NCBI GenBank assembly: GCA_037577475.1
Contig: CM075197.1
Coordinates: forward strand, 26,326,150 to 26,390,149
Reading direction: 5' to 3'
From: Chaunax sp. Z400
Lineage: Eukaryota; Chordata; Actinopteri; Lophiiformes; Chaunacidae
Length of the DNA: 64,000 nt
Shown piece by piece: positions 60,703-64,000 of this stretch. The notes under the pieces were generated by a model that saw nothing but the letters and a program-made list of their open reading frames with translations, was not told where the DNA came from and searched no databases. Every line of letters begins with the position of its first letter. Within the stretch, counting starts at the first letter, position 1. The translations under genes were made by a program, and so were the position numbers.

Positions 60703-61151
60703 GGCCCATTTATGCTCCCTCTACATACGTAAACGGATACACCCGTCCGTATACGGTCTATCCGTCAATGCCTTCATACTTCCATACGTCCTGACATCGA
60801 CATCGATACAACCGCAAGAGGGTTAAGTGTTAAAAGTTTCGACAACAATAAATACGGCGACGGTCAGAGGAGATTGTGATAATGTACCAAGTAAATACAA
60901 AGTGGTATAAGTGGAGGTAACTTTTTTCTTCTTCGTTGTGTCCGTACACATTTTTTGTACCTTGCTTGGATTGTAGCTACACTGCCCTAAATCATTTCCG
61001 GTGTTATTGCTCCATTTCGTCCATCTCATCTGTATCCGTAAGCTCTCCGAAAACGTGCCCGATTATGCACGGAATGAACGCAGAATACGGATATGGACGG
61101 AAGGCTCCGTCCATTTCTGTATCAGTCTTTTACGTAAAGCATAAATGGGCC
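60703..61151. mobile_element. Best-preserved GGCCCATTTATGCT inverted-repeat element
   Basis: GGCCCATTTATGCT (60703-60716) is matched perfectly in reverse complement at 61138-61151, giving a 449-bp element. The flanks are TTAA on the left and TCAA on the right, a possible four-base target duplication with one change. The interior carries subterminal ACGTAAACGGATAC and CGTCCATTTCTGTATC, the ACACTGCCCTAAATCATTTC block and TTCTTCTTCGTTGTGTCCG. It has no transposase. Other copies are near 8979, 16188, 35936, 46965 and 63388. Confidence 0.85.
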
Positions 61152-63387
61152 TCAAGTCTCAGCAAGATGTTATGCAATAGTGCTACATAAGCAAGCTAAA
61201 GTAAGATTAAACAAGTTCAGGATATTCAAAAATTAGCCTATCTGCCTAGAACAAATAAAAGTAACATGAGAATAACATTGTTCTCAAAACACAGACAACC
61301 AGTGGCCCAGAACAGATCCTGGTTATTTTCTGAAAAGCAAGTTAACTAAAGACCTAGTTTCATGTGGTAAGACCTAATTTTCCTCAGCAGGCTGCTACTG
61401 ATTATCTTTGTTCCATTTATTTCTCGTGTTAAAATAGCAGTTGCAGCTGGATAATATAGCAGTTAAATGACTTGGGAAGGTTGCTTGCTCCCGAAATATC
61501 TTTCTGACTATATCTTCTGATACTGGATCACATTATTAGCTGGCTGGGTCCGTCAACTAGTCAGATTACATTTCAAATGGGAGCTTGATGCTTAAAGTCG
61601 GAGCATCATCAATATCTGTAAAAAAGGATGGAAGAGTGAATGGTCAAGCAGTTTAGCTTGATTAGCATCTGTTCAACATCACAGAATTTATCTTTTTAAA
61701 TTTAAATTTAAATTTCTGAGCTAGATCCTGAAGAAAACCACCATTACTGAAAACTAATTTTTGTTCAGTGGTTCAAGTTTCTATTACTTAGAACCCCAGA
61801 AGTTTGTATGTAGTTTTTCACTTAGAATTTAAAGTAAGGAAATCATGACCAAACACAGAACAATTAAAAAGCAAGTGTTTTAGTGTTGGTCTCAGGTTTC
61901 TGCACAATGTAATTAGAATGCGGTCCTTGAGAAATGGTGCCTGTCAGTTCTCACACTACAGAAAGTCTGACAAAGTTAAGGCAACACCAGAAAGTGATTT
62001 AACAGCCAATCACCTTAAGGCAGTCTTTGCAAGGTTTTACCTTCAGTCAAGTTTATCTTCTAATAGGTAGAAGATGGGGGCAAAAGGCAAATTGTGTTTC
62101 ATTTGGTTGTCATTCACAAGCTGCTGCTCCATCCGTGATTATTTCCAAGGATATTATGTCCAAGAATGCAAGTGATGCTTGTGATCTTGTGGAGAAAGTT
62201 TTTCAGGTTACCTTGGAGTGAAAGCTGTTTGGAGGAAAAGGCTTTCTTAGACTTTGAGATGCACTGTGTTTGAACATTGAGTAGTATTTACACTCCCCAA
62301 ACCTTACCTGTTATGTAAAGTAACACATATCAATCCCGAAATTGGTTTTTGTCTTGATGCTTCAATTAGTAGCAACTTCATGTGTCATATCATATCATGC
62401 CAAACACCTGCCTACCTTGGTTAGATGGGTCCACCGCCTTATATTTTTCTAGACACACAAAGCTTTTCTAAACAAAAAACATGTCTCAGCCTGGATCATC
62501 AGACGTCTGACACCCCAACCAAAAGCATTGAGATTCCTCCGACACATCTACAGTTCTCATCACGTCGGGCCAAAGAAAAATGACATTCAAAGAGGAGCGA
62601 GTGGGTAATGCATCTCTCACAATACAAGACCAAATGTCTACGGTTAAAATAGTGCACACACAAATGGGCAGGCAGCAAATGAGTGGTTCTTCAATACCCA
62701 ACCATTTGCATTTAGATGGAAAATGGAACAAGGTTATTTTGACACCTGTGACCCAAAGGAGCAGCGACGGTCAAATATAAACCATTAAACAACGTCTCTT
62801 CTGTCCTGATCATCAGGAGTGACCATGGTCATCTACGGTATTCACCATCCAAAAAGGTGGTGTTGTGTCTGATGTGACTCCAGGAAAAATACGGTCTCGT
62901 TAAATAAATGCCACTCCAGACGATGTAAACAATCTACCTTTGCCCATAAATCTTCCTGTTCCTGTTCAGTCTTCGTGTCTATGGTGCTCTGAGGTCCGCC
63001 TCTGATGGGATGACCTTTCCATTTTTTTTGAAAAAAGAAATCATGCAGACCTCTGGGGCGAAGCTTTCCTTCACTTTATTTTATTATTCTTGAGATTTCC
63101 AGGCCGAGTTGACCGGCACAGTGAGGGATTTCTGAAGGGTGCGGTTGACCTTTTATATATCACTGCTGACCTGATGTGATCAGAAGCCACAGCGCCGTGA
63201 AGGACGAGTTTTGATCAGATTGATTGATGTGTCAACAGAGAATAGCAAAACAGAAGGAAGCCAGTTAGAAAAGAGATGGTACAGTGTGCACAATACATGT
63301 ATTCCACTTCTGGGCCTTGGAGAACCCTGACTGCAGTGGTCCCCACTCCGAGCCTCTAATCAATGGGATGAAACTTGTGGTCTAAAG
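61152..63387. other. Downstream flank without recognised gene
   Basis: It is AT-rich with an AATAAA at 61254-61259 and open frames no longer than 81 codons without recognisable domains. It could be an alternative, longer 3' UTR or intergenic sequence. I see no repeat that I can name and no gene. Confidence 0.5.
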
Positions 63388-63760
63388 GCCCATTTATGCT
63401 CTACGTTAAAGATGGCTACGAATACGGACGGAGCCTTCCGTATGTCTTCTGCGCTCATTTTGTACGTATTTGTGCACATTATCGGAGAGCTTACGGATAC
63501 AGACGAGACGGACGAAACAGAGCAATACCAAAGGAAATGGTTGGGGGCAGTGTAGCTACGATTCAAGCAAGGCACGACAAATGTGTACGGAAACAACGAA
63601 GAAGAAAAAAGTGAGAAAACTATGTATTTAATGACCTCATTATCACAACCTCCTCCGACCATCGCCATATTTGTTGTTGTTAAATCTTTTGACTCTTCAC
63701 TGCCCTCTTGTAGATGTATGAATGTGAACGTAAAGGACGTATGGAAGCATGTTAACAGAA
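63388..63760. mobile_element. GGCCCATTTATGCT-type element, opposite orientation, one end lost
   Basis: GGCCCATTTATGCT at 63388-63401 is followed by CTACGTTAAAGATGGCTACG, which matches the reverse complement of the right end of the 60703-61151 copy. So this copy is inverted relative to it. The interior (GGGGGCAGTGTAGCTACGAT, CACTGCCCTCTTGTAGATG) is present; the far terminal repeat is not recognisable. It explains the 147-codon minus frame at 63360-63803. Confidence 0.75.
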
Positions 63761-63899
63761 ACACTGCTTTAAATGGTATTGAAATTCTGTTGCATTGTCT
63801 CATTTTACTGCAAATTATTTCCTAAACACCTTCTTGGAAAATTAACAATACTGCATCATCATGTAGCGCAAACCAATCGTGATTTGTATGTGAAATAGA

Positions 63900-63909
63900 G
63901 GGGGGGGGG
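63900..63909. repeat. G10 homopolymer
   Basis: Ten consecutive G bases; length calls here may be unreliable. Confidence 0.9.
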
Positions 63910-64000
63910 AATAATGAGTACTCAGTAGTTTTCAGATAATTGCAGTGGAAACTTGGTAAGCATTGGAAGAATAAATTTACTTGGTTACAACCACCTGGGT

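Noticed and set aside
63360..63803. 147-codon minus-strand open frame
   Set aside because: It falls inside a non-autonomous element; the equivalent frame is broken in the copies at 35936 and 60703.

Overview
The window is vertebrate, almost certainly teleost fish, nuclear DNA. One multi-exon gene on the + strand is split by large introns with canonical GT-AG sites. The rest is AT-rich intron and 3' flank packed with short inverted-repeat elements, Tc1-like transposon relics, tRNA-derived SINE pieces, microsatellites and minisatellites. No prokaryotic gene organisation, CRISPR array, rRNA or free-standing tRNA gene was seen. The taxon is inferred from the gene sequence and the repeat types, not from a search.

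The gene is recognised as shisa6 (SHISA6/CKAMP52, an AMPA-receptor auxiliary subunit of the Shisa family). The window holds its cytoplasmic half: seven coding segments at 5220-5377, 11414-11509, 11839-11907, 49570-49632, 50431-50451 (candidate microexon), 51485-51643 and 56589-57196. They join in one open frame of 390 complete codons plus a stop, ending in the PDZ ligand EVTV. The exons for the signal peptide, cysteine-rich Shisa domain and transmembrane helix must lie upstream of position 1. Every splice junction in the window falls after codon base 1, so the four segments between the first one and the 51485-51643 exon can be skipped singly or together without a frameshift. This is a modular, alternatively spliced linker between the membrane-proximal region and the conserved C-terminal tail.

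Layout: 1-5219 intron with a long foldback element (1200-1870) and an ATCT/AT microsatellite; 5378-11413 intron with SINE-tail, Tc1 and inverted-repeat relics; 11414-11907 two close exons; 11908-49569 a 37.7-kb intron with most of the repeats, an inverted pair of about 330-360-bp repeats, a 43-unit GT microsatellite, several minisatellites and some GC-balanced blocks that could be conserved non-coding elements; 49570-51643 an exon cluster; 51644-56588 a repeat-containing intron; 56589-57196 the last coding exon; 57197 to about 60545 the probable 3' UTR, containing a CAAGTC-type minisatellite; then flank with two more inverted-repeat elements.

I see no convincing second protein-coding gene. 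The long open frames in the introns and flank are mostly explained by repeats, low-complexity sequence or antisense shadows. The most useful observations are the phase-1 cassette-exon chain with its 21-nt microexon candidate, and the repeat families described in the findings.
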